Part shown: in pieces, positions 51,638 to 60,377 of the stretch
How positions within the stretch are numbered: position 1 is the stretch's first letter
Layout: the number at the start of each line of letters is the position of its first letter
Assembly (NCBI GenBank): GCA_964482235.1
Contig: CAYZWU010000017.1
Coordinates: forward strand, 33,971 to 97,970
Direction of reading: 5' to 3'
DNA from: CAYZWU01 sp964482235
GTDB lineage: Bacteria; Planctomycetota; B15-G4; CAYZWU01
DNA length: 64,000 bases
Program-made: the position numbers and the translations under genes
The notes under the pieces: generated by a model
Database searches by the model: none
What the model was told of the DNA's origin: nothing
Seen by the model: only the letters and a program-made list of their open reading frames with translations

Positions 51638-52759
51638 CTACTCGATCACCACCTTGAAGAAATCGCCCCCCTTGTCCGGCTCGAGCAGCCTACTGAAGGC
51701 GGCGGGAACCTCAGCTCGCTCGATCCGGCTGATCCAGGGCCGGACATCGATGCGACCGCTCGCCAGCCAGTCGAGGGCTTCAGTGTAATCGCCGCTCGAG
51801 AAGTTGCACGAGGTGACCAATGCCCGCTCGGCGCCGAGGGCCATCTGGTTGAGACGGAGCGTGCTGTCGTGAACCGCCATGTTCACCAGCGTGCCGCCCT
51901 TGTCGAGGAGTCGGAGCCCCATGGCAAGGGTCTCTTCCGCCCCGATTGAATCGAAGACCGTCATGGCGCCGAAGGGGCCGAGCTCCGCGGCAATCGCCTT
52001 CTCGAGATCCTTCGACTCGCGCGCATCGATGAGCGTGGAGAAGCCGCACTCACGCGCCACGCGGAGTGCCGTCGTCGACCGGTCGACGAGGACGCTTCGC
52101 GACGCACCGAGCAGGCGGGCGATCTGGCCCAGGCCGTTCCCGGCCGGGCCGGCGCCCAGGATCAGCACGCTCTCGCCCCGCTGGATGCGACCCTGGCGGG
52201 CCACGTGGGTGCAGACGGCCAGGATGTCCATCATCGCCGCGTCGACGCCGGCCATCGAATCCGGGATGGTGTAGCAGCCCTTGCCCCAGACCGGAACGTA
52301 CTCGGCAAAGGCGCCTGGGTAGAACTTACGCTCGCCCCAGCCCTGTCCATGACCCGTGTGCACCGTGTCGGGGCAGAGATGCGCCCGCCCGGTCAGGCAG
52401 TAGCGGCAAACACCGCAGACGCGGCTGCAGACAGGCGCCACGCGCTTCCCGAGGAGCGGCGCGTTGCGTTCATCGAGAATGGCCACGACCCGCCCGGCGA
52501 ATTCGTGGCCCAGGACGATGTTCGGCGGATTGTCCATATGGCGGCCCAGGGTGTGCTGCGCCCAGGGGTTCTCTCCCATGAAGTACCTGAGATCGCTGCC
52601 GCAGATCCCGCAAGCCTCGACCTCGACCAGGACGAGGTCGGGATCGCCGTAGCTCTCGAGGGGCCAGAGGGGGATCTCACGCACCGCGAGCGATTCCGGC
52701 TTCTCCAGGACGACGGCTTCAATGGTTTCGGGTAGAGCGATACCTTCGAGAGTGATCAC
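51638..52759 (-). CDS. Zinc-dependent medium-chain alcohol/sugar dehydrogenase
   Basis: 373 residues from GTG 52759, set by AGGAGG a few bases upstream; the open frame continues upstream, antisense to nothing but over the SDR gene. Catalytic zinc site with Cys in EACGICGSDLRYF and GHEFAGRV; structural zinc loop with four Cys in CSRVCGVCRYCLTGRAHLC; nucleotide-binding LILGAGPAGNGLGQIARLLG. Threonine/sorbitol-dehydrogenase-like. It follows the SDR gene by 56 bases on the same strand, so the two probably form an operon oxidising a polyol, aldonate or uronate. Convergent with the Gfo/Idh/MocA gene, 23 bases apart. Confidence 0.92.
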   Translation of the reverse strand: MITLEGIALPETIEAVVLEKPESLAVREIPLWPLESYGDPDLVLVEVEACGICGSDLRYFMGENPWAQHTLGRHMDNPPNIVLGHEFAGRVVAILDERNAPLLGKRVAPVCSRVCGVCRYCLTGRAHLCPDTVHTGHGQGWGERKFYPGAFAEYVPVWGKGCYTIPDSMAGVDAAMMDILAVCTHVARQGRIQRGESVLILGAGPAGNGLGQIARLLGASRSVLVDRSTTALRVARECGFSTLIDARESKDLEKAIAAELGPFGAMTVFDSIGAEETLAMGLRLLDKGGTLVNMAVHDSTLRLNQMALGAERALVTSCNFSSGDYTEALDWLASGRIDVRPWISRIERAEVPAAFSRLLEPDKGGDFFKVVIE

Positions 52760-52815
52760 AACGGCCTCCTGAGGTCCAAGTCGCGTCGCGGGCCGGGATC
52801 TGCAGGCCCGGTAAT

Positions 52816-53667
52816 CTAGACGCCCGAATAGGCGTTGAAACCGCCGTCCACCACGACAGCCGTTCCGGTGACGAAGGCGGCGCTGTCCGAGGCCAGCCAC
52901 ACGGCGGCGCCGGCCAGATCGCTTCCCTGCCCGAAGCGCGCCTGGGGCGTGGCGACCAGGATCGCCTCGCCGCGCGCGGTCAAGCCCTGGGACCTGTCCT
53001 CCTCCTTGTAGAGAAGGAAGTGGTTCTGCCTGGTGTGGAAGAAACCGGGCACGATCGAGTTGACTCTCACCGCCGCGGCGCCGTGCTGCGCCAGATCCAC
53101 GGCCAGCCACTGGGTGAAGTTGAGAACCGCGGCCTTGGCAGCCGAGTAGGCGGGGATCCGCGAGAGGGGAGTGAGCCCGCTCAGGGAGGCGATGTTGATC
53201 ACGCTGCCCTTCCCGTGGTCCGCCATGGTCCGGCCGAAGACCTGGCAGCATAGAACGGTTCCGAAGAAGTTGAGATCGAAAACCCTCCGGAATCCCTCGG
53301 CCGGAAGCTTGAAGAAGCTCTCGCGATCGCCTGGATCGGTGGTGGCGTCGGGCGCATTGCCGCCCGCGCCGTTGACGAGGATGTCGATCCGTCCGAGCTG
53401 CTCCAGGATCGCGGTGCGTGTTCCTTCCAGCTCCGCCCTGTCGAGGATGTCGCAGGGACAAGCCAGGACCACTCCTTCGGGATAGGCTTCCTTGAGATCG
53501 TGGGCCCGGGCGTGCGCCATCTCTTCATTCTTGTCCAGGAGGCAGACGGCCGCACCTGCCGCAAGAAGGCTTTCGGCGATCGCCCCGCACAGGACGCCCG
53601 CCCCTCCGGTGATGACAGCCGTTCTTCCCTCGAGAGAGAAGAGGCTCTCCAGGCTCCTTTTCTGCAT
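52816..53667 (-). CDS. SDR-family oxidoreductase (mannonate/fructuronate-reductase-like)
   Basis: 283 residues from ATG 53667. Classical SDR motifs: cofactor-binding TAVITGGAGVLCGAIAES, NGAGGNAPDAT, catalytic Ser in VINIASLSGLTPL, and YSAAKAAV (Tyr-x3-Lys). The N-NAGGN-like loop with a long insertion before the catalytic Ser (PGDRESFFKLPAEGFRRVF) resembles SDR-type mannonate/fructuronate oxidoreductases, so a role in hexuronate breakdown is plausible. It is the first gene of a two-gene operon with the zinc dehydrogenase. Cytoplasmic, NAD(H) or NADP(H) not decided: the residue after strand 2 is Asp (CLLDKN), which favours NAD. Confidence 0.88.
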   Translation of the reverse strand: MQKRSLESLFSLEGRTAVITGGAGVLCGAIAESLLAAGAAVCLLDKNEEMAHARAHDLKEAYPEGVVLACPCDILDRAELEGTRTAILEQLGRIDILVNGAGGNAPDATTDPGDRESFFKLPAEGFRRVFDLNFFGTVLCCQVFGRTMADHGKGSVINIASLSGLTPLSRIPAYSAAKAAVLNFTQWLAVDLAQHGAAAVRVNSIVPGFFHTRQNHFLLYKEEDRSQGLTARGEAILVATPQARFGQGSDLAGAAVWLASDSAAFVTGTAVVVDGGFNAYSGV

Positions 53668-53830
53668 GGCAGTCTCGTTTCCTGCTTTTTCCAGGGACGA
53701 TGAAAGAAACTGATCAAAGGATAGGGGATCGCCCCCCAGGCTTCAAGCCGCTGATCCATCCTTGCGGGATAAAGTGCGTCTTGCCAGAATGAGTTTTCAG
53801 GTTCGAGTAAGGCACCCCGGAGCATGTTCC

Positions 53831-54844
53831 ATGAAGACAGCTTTCTTTTCAGGGATCTCCCTTGTCCTCTGTGTTGCCGTGCTGGCGGCATGCGTGGCGG
53901 ATTCCCCGGAGGGGCGGGAATTCAACCCGGCCCGGATTCCGATTCTCCTTGCCACCTTTGCCGAGCAGCCCCGCCAGCTCGAAAACATCCTGGTGCTGGT
54001 GAGGAGCATCCGCACCTTCGGCGGCGAACACGGCAACGCGCCGGTGCGGCTCTACATTCCCGAGGAGCTCGCGGCCAAGGAGAAGGAGCTGCTGAAGAAA
54101 GCGGCGGAACTCGGTGTCGCCATCCACACGAGCCGGGCGCCCTCCGAAGCGGGCTGGTTCTACTACTCGTCCAAGGTCTTTGCCGCGGCGCGAGCCGAAG
54201 CCGATGCAGCGGGGAAAGCCCGATATCTCGTGTGGCTCGATGACGACACGGTCTTCCTTGATGAGCCCGACGAGTTTCTCCTGCCCGATGGGGCAGCGCT
54301 CGGCTACCGGCCGGTGATGCACCGGAACATCGGCTCGCTTTTCGATCAGGAGATCGATCCGTTCTGGAGCCGCGCCTATCGGCTGATGGGAGTCAGGCCT
54401 GATTCCCTTTTCCCCATGACGACACCGGCGGACAACGAGAGAATCAGGCCCTACTTCAACGCAGGGTGCCTGATCGTGCGGCCGGAGCGAGGCGTGCTGA
54501 GAGAGTGGCCGCGCCGCTTCACCCTTCTCTACCAGGATCCGGAGCTCGTGAAGATGTGCCGGCAGGACGTCACGAAGCGGATCTTTCTCCACCAGGCGGC
54601 CCTGACCGGCGCCATACTCAACCATCTCGAGAGGGACGAGATGATCGAGCTCTCGGCGCGCTTCAACTATCCGATCTTCTTCGAGCAGATGTTCGGGGCG
54701 AAGCGGATCTTCAACGACATCACGGGGGTTGTCACGTTCAGGCACGAGTCGTATTTCCGCAATCCCGATCCCGACTGGGAAGCGAAGCTCAAGGGTTCCC
54801 GCGACAGGATCGCCTGGCTCAAGGAGCATCTCCTGATCGATTGA
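53831..54844 (+). CDS. Lipid-anchored glycosyltransferase-like (GT-A fold) protein
   Basis: 337 residues from ATG 53831; CGGAG upstream. Lipobox VLAAC with the lipidated Cys near residue 20, so the mature protein sits outside the cytoplasm. The mature part looks like a GT-A nucleotide-diphospho-sugar transferase: N-terminal ILLATFAEQPRQLENILVL, and an acidic metal-binding motif YLVWLDDDTVFLDEPDEF. Activated sugar nucleotides are not expected in the periplasm, so either it uses another donor or it is a non-catalytic relative. No glycan locus is adjacent. Function unknown. Confidence 0.75.
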   Translation: MKTAFFSGISLVLCVAVLAACVADSPEGREFNPARIPILLATFAEQPRQLENILVLVRSIRTFGGEHGNAPVRLYIPEELAAKEKELLKKAAELGVAIHTSRAPSEAGWFYYSSKVFAAARAEADAAGKARYLVWLDDDTVFLDEPDEFLLPDGAALGYRPVMHRNIGSLFDQEIDPFWSRAYRLMGVRPDSLFPMTTPADNERIRPYFNAGCLIVRPERGVLREWPRRFTLLYQDPELVKMCRQDVTKRIFLHQAALTGAILNHLERDEMIELSARFNYPIFFEQMFGAKRIFNDITGVVTFRHESYFRNPDPDWEAKLKGSRDRIAWLKEHLLID

Positions 54845-54893
54845 GATTCGCCGGCTGTCCCGTCTGGAACGGACCATTTTCTGGAGCCCTTCG

Positions 54894-55739
54894 ATGTGCA
54901 TCAGATCCATGCGTGGGGAAGACCTCTCTTTTGCCACGGAATGCACCAGGCGGGAAGGGTGGCTGGGGGAGACGATCGACGTGTTCAGGGCTTTTCACGC
55001 GCACGATCCCTCGGGGTGCCTGATTGCGGAAGAGGACGGCAGGAAGGTGGGGATCTGCATTGCCGTTCCTTACGATACCTTTGGTTTTCTCGGCGAGCTG
55101 ATCGTTGTGCAGGAATACCGGGGTAGAGGTATCGGGCGCGCGCTCCTGGAGCAAGGTATCGGCTATCTGCAGAAACGCGGTTGCTCCGGCATCTATCTGG
55201 ACGGCGATGCACCCGCCCTGTCGCTTTACGAGAGAATCGGTTTCAGGCACGTTTGCCGATCGCACAGGTTCGTGGGAAGGATTCGAGGCAGGAGCCACGG
55301 GCGAGTCCGGCCGATCAGGCCGTCCGACCTGGATGCCGTCTGCTCTCTCGATCGTTTGGCATTCGGTGGCAGCAGGCGTTTCTTCCTGGAATACAGGCTC
55401 GAGCATTTCCCGCAATTCTGCATGACGCTCATCAGGGATGAAGGGGTTGCCGGTTTCATCATGGCCCAGCCGGGGCACGGCGTGGTTTCGGTGGGGCCAT
55501 GGGTAGTGGAGGAGAATGCGGTACGGCCCATGGATCTCCTGGAGGCCCTGGCGTTCGAGACAGGGGAGGCTCTTCTTCGTCTCGGTGCCCTGGATACCAG
55601 CTCGAGAGCTGTTACCGCGCTTCGCTCCATGCAGGGCTTCGAGGAGGGGGAGCCGTCGTGGAGGATGGTGCTCGGACCTGGGGAGGTTCCTGGAACCTGC
55701 GAGCGGATCTTTGCCGTCGGGTCGGCTGCCAAGGGGTGA
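54894..55739 (+). CDS. Tandem GNAT-fold N-acetyltransferase
   Basis: 281 residues from ATG 54894 (GGAG seven bases upstream). The first GNAT domain (residues 1-135) keeps the acetyl-CoA loop VVQEYRGRGIGRALLEQG and LYERIGFRHV. The second half (about 140-281) begins with RPIRPSDLDAVCSLDR and has a degenerate acetyl-CoA loop, as in the two-domain GNATs with a C-terminal Acetyltransf_18-like domain. It acetylates an unknown amine. 49 bases after the preceding gene, so possibly co-transcribed with it. It ends 139 bases before the convergent DAHP synthase; no clear terminator in that gap. Confidence 0.85.
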   Translation: MCIRSMRGEDLSFATECTRREGWLGETIDVFRAFHAHDPSGCLIAEEDGRKVGICIAVPYDTFGFLGELIVVQEYRGRGIGRALLEQGIGYLQKRGCSGIYLDGDAPALSLYERIGFRHVCRSHRFVGRIRGRSHGRVRPIRPSDLDAVCSLDRLAFGGSRRFFLEYRLEHFPQFCMTLIRDEGVAGFIMAQPGHGVVSVGPWVVEENAVRPMDLLEALAFETGEALLRLGALDTSSRAVTALRSMQGFEEGEPSWRMVLGPGEVPGTCERIFAVGSAAKG

Positions 55740-55878
55740 TGGGGCGGCTGCAGAGGGAATGGATGTCGTCAAGGATCTGAGATCGACGAGCGCTCGGGAG
55801 CGGATCCTGGAATCGATATTGCACGAGAGGTCGATGGAGTGGGCCTGCACAGCTCTTCACCACGCACTCGCTTCGGCA

Positions 55879-56904
55879 TCACCGTGCCGGTGCCATCCTT
55901 CTTCCCACGGCTTCCGCGATGGGACGCAGCTCGTCCATCAGGGCGTCGAACTGTTCGAAGTGGAGGCTCTGATCGCCGTCGCAGAGAGCCCTGTCCGGAT
56001 CGGGATGGATCTCCACGATGATCCCGTCGGCACCGGCGACGAGGGCGGCCTTGGCGACCGGCGCGATCATGTCGCGGCGCCCCGTGGCGTGGCTCGGATC
56101 GACGATGACCGGAAGGTGGCTGCTCTGCTTGATCACCGGCACGGAGCAGATGTCGAGAGTGTTGCGCGTCGCCTTCTCGAAGGTCCTGATCCCGCGCTCG
56201 CAGAGGATCACCTGGCTGTTGCCGTTGGCCAGGATGTACTCGGCCGCAAGAAGCAGCTCCTCCACCGTTGACATCATGCCGCGCTTGAGCAGGACCGGCT
56301 TCTTCACCTTGCCCACCTCCTCGAGGAGGGTGTAGTTCTGCATGTTGCGGGCTCCGATCTGGAGGATGTCGGCATACCGGCTCACCAGATCGACAAGATT
56401 GGGTGACATCACCTCGGTCACGATCGGCAGGCCCGTCTCCGCCTTGGCTGCCAGCATGATCTTCAGCCCTTCCTCGCCCATTCCCTGGAAGCTGTAGGGT
56501 GACGTGCGCGGCTTGAACGCACCGCCCCGCAGCACGCGGCCTCCCGCCTGCCGCACGGCGCGGGCGGCGGCGTGCAGCTGCTCGTGCGATTCCACGGAGC
56601 ATGGTCCGGCCATGACCACGAACTCGTCGCCCCCGATCCGGGTGCCGTTGACCTTGACCTGCGTCGGCTCGGGCTGGAACTCGCGGTTGACGAGCTTGAA
56701 CGACTTGGCGATGGGCGTCACCTGCTGCACGCCGGGCATCTCCGCAATGCCGTTGAGTCCGTTTTTGTTGGCAGCGCCGACGATTCCGATGACGGTCTGC
56801 TTCGCGCCGTGGGAGGGGCGGGCCTTCAAGCCCGCCGATTCGACCTTGCGGATCACACGGCTGATCTCGGTCATGGAGGCGCCTGGTTTCATGGCAATGA
56901 TCAT
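55879..56904 (-). CDS. aroF: 3-deoxy-7-phosphoheptulonate (DAHP) synthase, last gene of the trp operon
   Basis: 341 residues, the type I-beta form with an N-terminal ferredoxin-like regulatory segment (residues 1-70, MIIAMKPGASMTEISRVIR). The barrel keeps FVVMAGPCSVESHEQ, RGGAFKPRTSPYSFQG, VLLKRGMMSTVEE, CERGIRTFEK, and metal-site DPSHATGRRD. It joins phosphoenolpyruvate and erythrose 4-phosphate, the first shikimate step. The start overlaps the trpA stop by four bases (ATGA, 56901-56904). Placing it behind trpA subjects the pathway entry to the trp attenuator. Symbol aroF is by family only; the isozyme could be named aroG. Confidence 0.95.
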   Translation of the reverse strand: MIIAMKPGASMTEISRVIRKVESAGLKARPSHGAKQTVIGIVGAANKNGLNGIAEMPGVQQVTPIAKSFKLVNREFQPEPTQVKVNGTRIGGDEFVVMAGPCSVESHEQLHAAARAVRQAGGRVLRGGAFKPRTSPYSFQGMGEEGLKIMLAAKAETGLPIVTEVMSPNLVDLVSRYADILQIGARNMQNYTLLEEVGKVKKPVLLKRGMMSTVEELLLAAEYILANGNSQVILCERGIRTFEKATRNTLDICSVPVIKQSSHLPVIVDPSHATGRRDMIAPVAKAALVAGADGIIVEIHPDPDRALCDGDQSLHFEQFDALMDELRPIAEAVGRRMAPAR

Positions 56905-57716
56905 GACGAAATACTCCCTTGGGGATTGTTGACTGCTTGATCTATTTCACGGAGGAAAGATTCGACACGGAGCACGGCTTCGGCATGCGACGGGGCGGAT
57001 TGGATGATCCGGATCAGCGCGCTGCCGATGATCACGCCGTCCGTTCGCTGCACGGCCCGGCGAGCGTTCTTGCTGTTCGAGATCCCGAAGCCGACATAGA
57101 GGGGCAGGGCGGTTCTTTCACGCAGCCCGGCCGCCAGGGATTCGATGTTGGTGTCGAGGCCCTTGGCCGCGCCGGTCACTCCTGCGAAGGAGACGAGGTA
57201 GAGGAACCCCTCCGCCCTGCTTGCGATGGCGTCCACACGGTCGGGGCCGGAGAAGGGGGCCACGAGGTCGACGAGAACGAGATCGCGCTCTGCAAAGACC
57301 CCGCGGGCCTGGTCCGACTCCTCGATCGGGAGGTCCGCGATGATCGTTCCCGTGACTCCCGATTCCCGGGCTCTTGCGGCAAAGGAATCGAGGCCGAGGG
57401 AGAGGATCGGGTTCATGTAGCCCATGACCACGAAGGCGGCGTTCACCTGTTCCCTGGCTTCCTGCACCAGGGCGAGCGTCCTCGTGATCGTCATGCCCTG
57501 CTCGAGGGCGACCTGGGACGACGCCTGGATCACCGGCCCGTCGGCGATGGGATCGGAGAAGGGGATTCCGACCTCGATGACGCGGCATCCCGCCCGGCCG
57601 GCGCAGGCCAGAAGCTCGAGAAAGGTCGCCTCGTCGGGATAGCCGGCCGTGAAGAAGGGAACAACCGCCTTCCTCCGGCCCGCCTGAAGCTCGACCGTTG
57701 TTTCGCGCAGGTTCAT
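56901..57716 (-). CDS. trpA: Tryptophan synthase alpha chain
   Basis: 271 residues from ATG 57716, overlapping the trpB stop by four bases (ATGA). TIM-barrel with catalytic Glu in CRVIEVGIPFSDPIADGPVI (near 49) and Asp a few residues on. Further signatures: FVVMGYMNPILSLGLDSF, ADLPIEESDQ, YLVSFAGVTGA, YVGFGISNSKNA. Makes indole and glyceraldehyde 3-phosphate from indole-3-glycerol phosphate in complex with TrpB. Start chosen at the overlap; the frame is open well upstream inside trpB but that part is a shadow. Confidence 0.96.
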   Translation of the reverse strand: MNLRETTVELQAGRRKAVVPFFTAGYPDEATFLELLACAGRAGCRVIEVGIPFSDPIADGPVIQASSQVALEQGMTITRTLALVQEAREQVNAAFVVMGYMNPILSLGLDSFAARARESGVTGTIIADLPIEESDQARGVFAERDLVLVDLVAPFSGPDRVDAIASRAEGFLYLVSFAGVTGAAKGLDTNIESLAAGLRERTALPLYVGFGISNSKNARRAVQRTDGVIIGSALIRIIQSAPSHAEAVLRVESFLREIDQAVNNPQGSISS

Positions 57717-58900
57717 TCGCTGAGCCTCCCTTCCACGGCTTCCACGTCCTTGTCTCCGCGACCCGAGAGGTTGACGATCACGAGGTCGGCTCCCGAAGCG
57801 CCGTCTTGCAGGAGCTTTTGCGTGAATGCCAGTGCATGGCTCGACTCGAGGGCGGGCACGATCCCCTCGAGCCGCGTGAGATCGAGGAACGCCTCGAGCG
57901 CCTCCCTGTCGGTGACGCTCGAGTAGGCGACGCGCTTCGTCTCCTTCAGGAAGCTGTGCTCCGGGCCCACGCCGGGATAGTCGAGACCCGGCGCGATGGA
58001 GTGGGCCGGGATGACCTGGCCGTCGCCGTCCTGCATCAGATAGCTGTACGATCCGTGCAGCACGCCGGGCGTTCCCCTGCCCAGCGCCGCGGCATGGCCG
58101 TCCTTCGAACCGCCGGCCTCGACACCGAGAAGAGCGACCTCCCTGTCCTCGAGGAAGGCGTTGAAGATCCCGATGGCGTTCGAGCCGCCCCCCACGCAGG
58201 CGATGACGTGGGACGGCAGGCGTCCTTCCAGGGCCAGGATCTGCTCCCGAGTCTCCTGCCCGATGATCTTCTGGAATTCGCGCACCAGGAGCGGGTAGGG
58301 GTGGGGGCCCACCACGGAACCGATGATGTAGTGCGTGTGAGCCACGTTGGTCACCCAGTCGCGGATCGTCTCGTTGGTGGCGTCCTTCAGCGTCCGCGAT
58401 CCGCTCGTCACCGGGATCACGTCGGCGCCGAGCAGCTTCATCCGGCGAACGTTGGGGCTCTGCCGGACGATGTCGCACTCGCCCATGTAGATCGTGCACT
58501 CCATGCGGAAGAGCGCCGCCACGGTGGCCGTTGCCACGCCGTGCTGGCCGGCGCCGGTCTCGGCAACGATCCGCTTCTTGCCCATGCGGCGCGCGAGGAG
58601 AGCCTGGCCGATGCAGTTGTTGATCTTGTGGGCGCCCGTGTGGTTCAGGTCCTCGCGCTTGAGATAGATCGACGCGCCGCTCCCGTACTCCGCGCCAAGG
58701 TTTCGGGCCTTGTAGAGCGGCGTCGGCCTTCCCGAGTAGGACTCGAGCAGGTCAATGAATTCCTGGTGGAAGGTCGTGTCGTTCCCGGCCTTGAGCCAGG
58801 CCTCCTCGAGCTCGATCAGGCAGGGCATCAGCGTCTCGGGAACGTACCTCCCGCCGAAGTGGCCGAACCTCCCGGTATTCTTTTTCTCCTCAAAGGGCAT
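57713..58900 (-). CDS. trpB: Tryptophan synthase beta chain
   Basis: 395 residues from ATG 58900, with GGGAGG seven bases upstream; a start further upstream lacks a site. PLP lysine in LNHTGAHKINNCIGQA (near residue 84), substrate loop ETGAGQHGVATA, phosphate-binding VGGGSNAIGIF, and FGGRYVPETL at the N terminus, all as in TrpB1-type enzymes. Condenses indole with serine. The start lies 11 bases inside the trpF coding end, so translation is coupled. Confidence 0.97.
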   Translation of the reverse strand: MPFEEKKNTGRFGHFGGRYVPETLMPCLIELEEAWLKAGNDTTFHQEFIDLLESYSGRPTPLYKARNLGAEYGSGASIYLKREDLNHTGAHKINNCIGQALLARRMGKKRIVAETGAGQHGVATATVAALFRMECTIYMGECDIVRQSPNVRRMKLLGADVIPVTSGSRTLKDATNETIRDWVTNVAHTHYIIGSVVGPHPYPLLVREFQKIIGQETREQILALEGRLPSHVIACVGGGSNAIGIFNAFLEDREVALLGVEAGGSKDGHAAALGRGTPGVLHGSYSYLMQDGDGQVIPAHSIAPGLDYPGVGPEHSFLKETKRVAYSSVTDREALEAFLDLTRLEGIVPALESSHALAFTQKLLQDGASGADLVIVNLSGRGDKDVEAVEGRLSE

Positions 58901-59522
58901 TCTTGACCTCCCGGATGAATCGTTCCACCGCAACGAGATCCTTCACTCCCGGCTCCATCTCCACCCCCCGGCAGACATCGACGCCAAAGGGCTTGCACTG
59001 CTCGATCGCCTTGGCAACGTTAAAGGGATCGAGGTTGCCGGCCAGGAAGATGTCGCGGCCCTCATCTCCGAAGCGGCCGGCCACGCGCCAGAGCTCCTCG
59101 ATCGCCGAGCTGCTGAAGCGCGTCTCCTTGTCCAGGTCGAGGAGGAGGTGGTCCATTCCGCTGCAGGCGCTGATCTCGTTGTTGGTGAAGAGCGTGCAGG
59201 CCGTGATCGCCTTGATGACCGGCAGCCCGGTGCGCTCGGCGGCTTCGGCGCAGAAGGGGACCGTTTCCTTCCCGTGGAGCTGCAGGAGGTCGAGGCCGGA
59301 CTCGCCGGCCGTCTGCACGATCTCGTCCATCGTCGCATCGAGAAAGACGCCCACCAGCTTGACGGCCGGTGCGGCGGCGCGGATCGAGGCCGCGCGAGCG
59401 GGCGTCACGCGGCGCGGGCTCGGAGCGAAGATGACGCCAAGGTATTGAGCGCCGGCTGCCTGGCAGAAGGCGGCATCCTCGGGACGGGTGAGACCGCAGA
59501 TCTTGATTCTTGTTCCTTTCAT
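58890..59522 (-). CDS. trpF: Phosphoribosylanthranilate isomerase
   Basis: 210 residues from ATG 59522, GGAGG upstream, overlapping the trpC stop by four bases. Single-domain TIM barrel: catalytic Cys in KICGLTRPEDA and Asp in VGVFLDATMDEI, then LLQLHGKE, LLLDLDKE, LAGNLDPFNVAKAI and GVDVCRGVEMEPGVKD with the phosphate site. Amadori rearrangement of phosphoribosylanthranilate. Separate from trpC, unlike the fused form of E. coli. Confidence 0.95.
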   Translation of the reverse strand: MKGTRIKICGLTRPEDAAFCQAAGAQYLGVIFAPSPRRVTPARAASIRAAAPAVKLVGVFLDATMDEIVQTAGESGLDLLQLHGKETVPFCAEAAERTGLPVIKAITACTLFTNNEISACSGMDHLLLDLDKETRFSSSAIEELWRVAGRFGDEGRDIFLAGNLDPFNVAKAIEQCKPFGVDVCRGVEMEPGVKDLVAVERFIREVKNAL

Positions 59523-60337
59523 GAGGCACCTCCATTTCGGGCCTGCCGACCCGATCGGGCCTGTTGATGGGCGGCCAGCTCCTCGAGCTTCGAGCCGGGT
59601 TCGGGAGCCTTCAGGATCGACGTCCCGATCAGGAATGCGTCGGCTCCCAGGCTCGACAGCTCCTCGATCTGCGTCGAAGTGTCGATGCCGCTTTCCGATA
59701 CGGCGAGAGCCTCCTCTGGGATCAGGGGCAGGAGACGGCGCGTCGCTTCGAGGGTGACGGCCAGCGTGGCGAGGTTGCGGTTGTTCACGCCGAAGATGTC
59801 GGCGCCTGCTTCGATCGCCCGGGCGACGTCGTCCTCGTCGTGGCACTCGACGAGGGCATCCATTCCCAGCTCCCGCACCAGGTCCAGGAAGCGCATCAGC
59901 TCACCGACGGGGAGAAGGCGGGCGATCAGGAGGAGCGCATCGGCCCCGGCTGCCCGCGCTTCCAGCACCTGATAGGGATCGAGGACGAACTCCTTGACAA
60001 GGACGGGAAGGCCGGCAGCCTCACGAACGGGCCCCACGTCCTGCAGCGAGGTGCCGAAGTTCTCCGCGTCGGTGACGATCGAGATGGCGGCCGCGCCCTT
60101 CTCCCGGTAGATTGCCGCGAGACGGGCAGGATCGGAGGCATGGGGGAACGCCGGCGTGCTGGGCGATTTCTTCTTGATCTCCGCAATGATGCGGGAGCCT
60201 CTCACGATGGAATCGCGAAAGCCGCGAACCGCGACGTCCGCGGCCCTGAGGGCGAGTTCGCGCTCCGGAACCCGCGACCTCTTGAATGCGATCTCGGCTT
60301 TCTTGCTCGCAATGACACGGTCGAGAAAGTTGTTCAT
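59519..60337 (-). CDS. trpC: Indole-3-glycerol-phosphate synthase
   Basis: 272 residues from ATG 60337, which has AAAGGA nine bases upstream; ATG 60346 is also possible (three residues longer). IGPS barrel signatures: SRIIAEIKKKSPST, ISIVTDAENFGTS, PVLVKEFVLDPYQV, ALLLIARLLP, VECHDEDDVARAIEAGAD, GVNNRNLATL, SESGIDTSTQIEEL. The ring-closing decarboxylase of the pathway. About 40 bases follow the trpD stop, the widest gap inside the operon. Confidence 0.95.
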   Translation of the reverse strand: MNNFLDRVIASKKAEIAFKRSRVPERELALRAADVAVRGFRDSIVRGSRIIAEIKKKSPSTPAFPHASDPARLAAIYREKGAAAISIVTDAENFGTSLQDVGPVREAAGLPVLVKEFVLDPYQVLEARAAGADALLLIARLLPVGELMRFLDLVRELGMDALVECHDEDDVARAIEAGADIFGVNNRNLATLAVTLEATRRLLPLIPEEALAVSESGIDTSTQIEELSSLGADAFLIGTSILKAPEPGSKLEELAAHQQARSGRQARNGGAS

Positions 60338-60377
60338 CCTGTCCATTCCTTTCCGAACTATCGGGAATCGTATTCTG

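Noticed and set aside
56901..58499. 532-codon frame extending trpA upstream
   Set aside because: The extra part lies in another frame of trpB; the ATG at 57716 with the ATGA overlap is the real trpA start.
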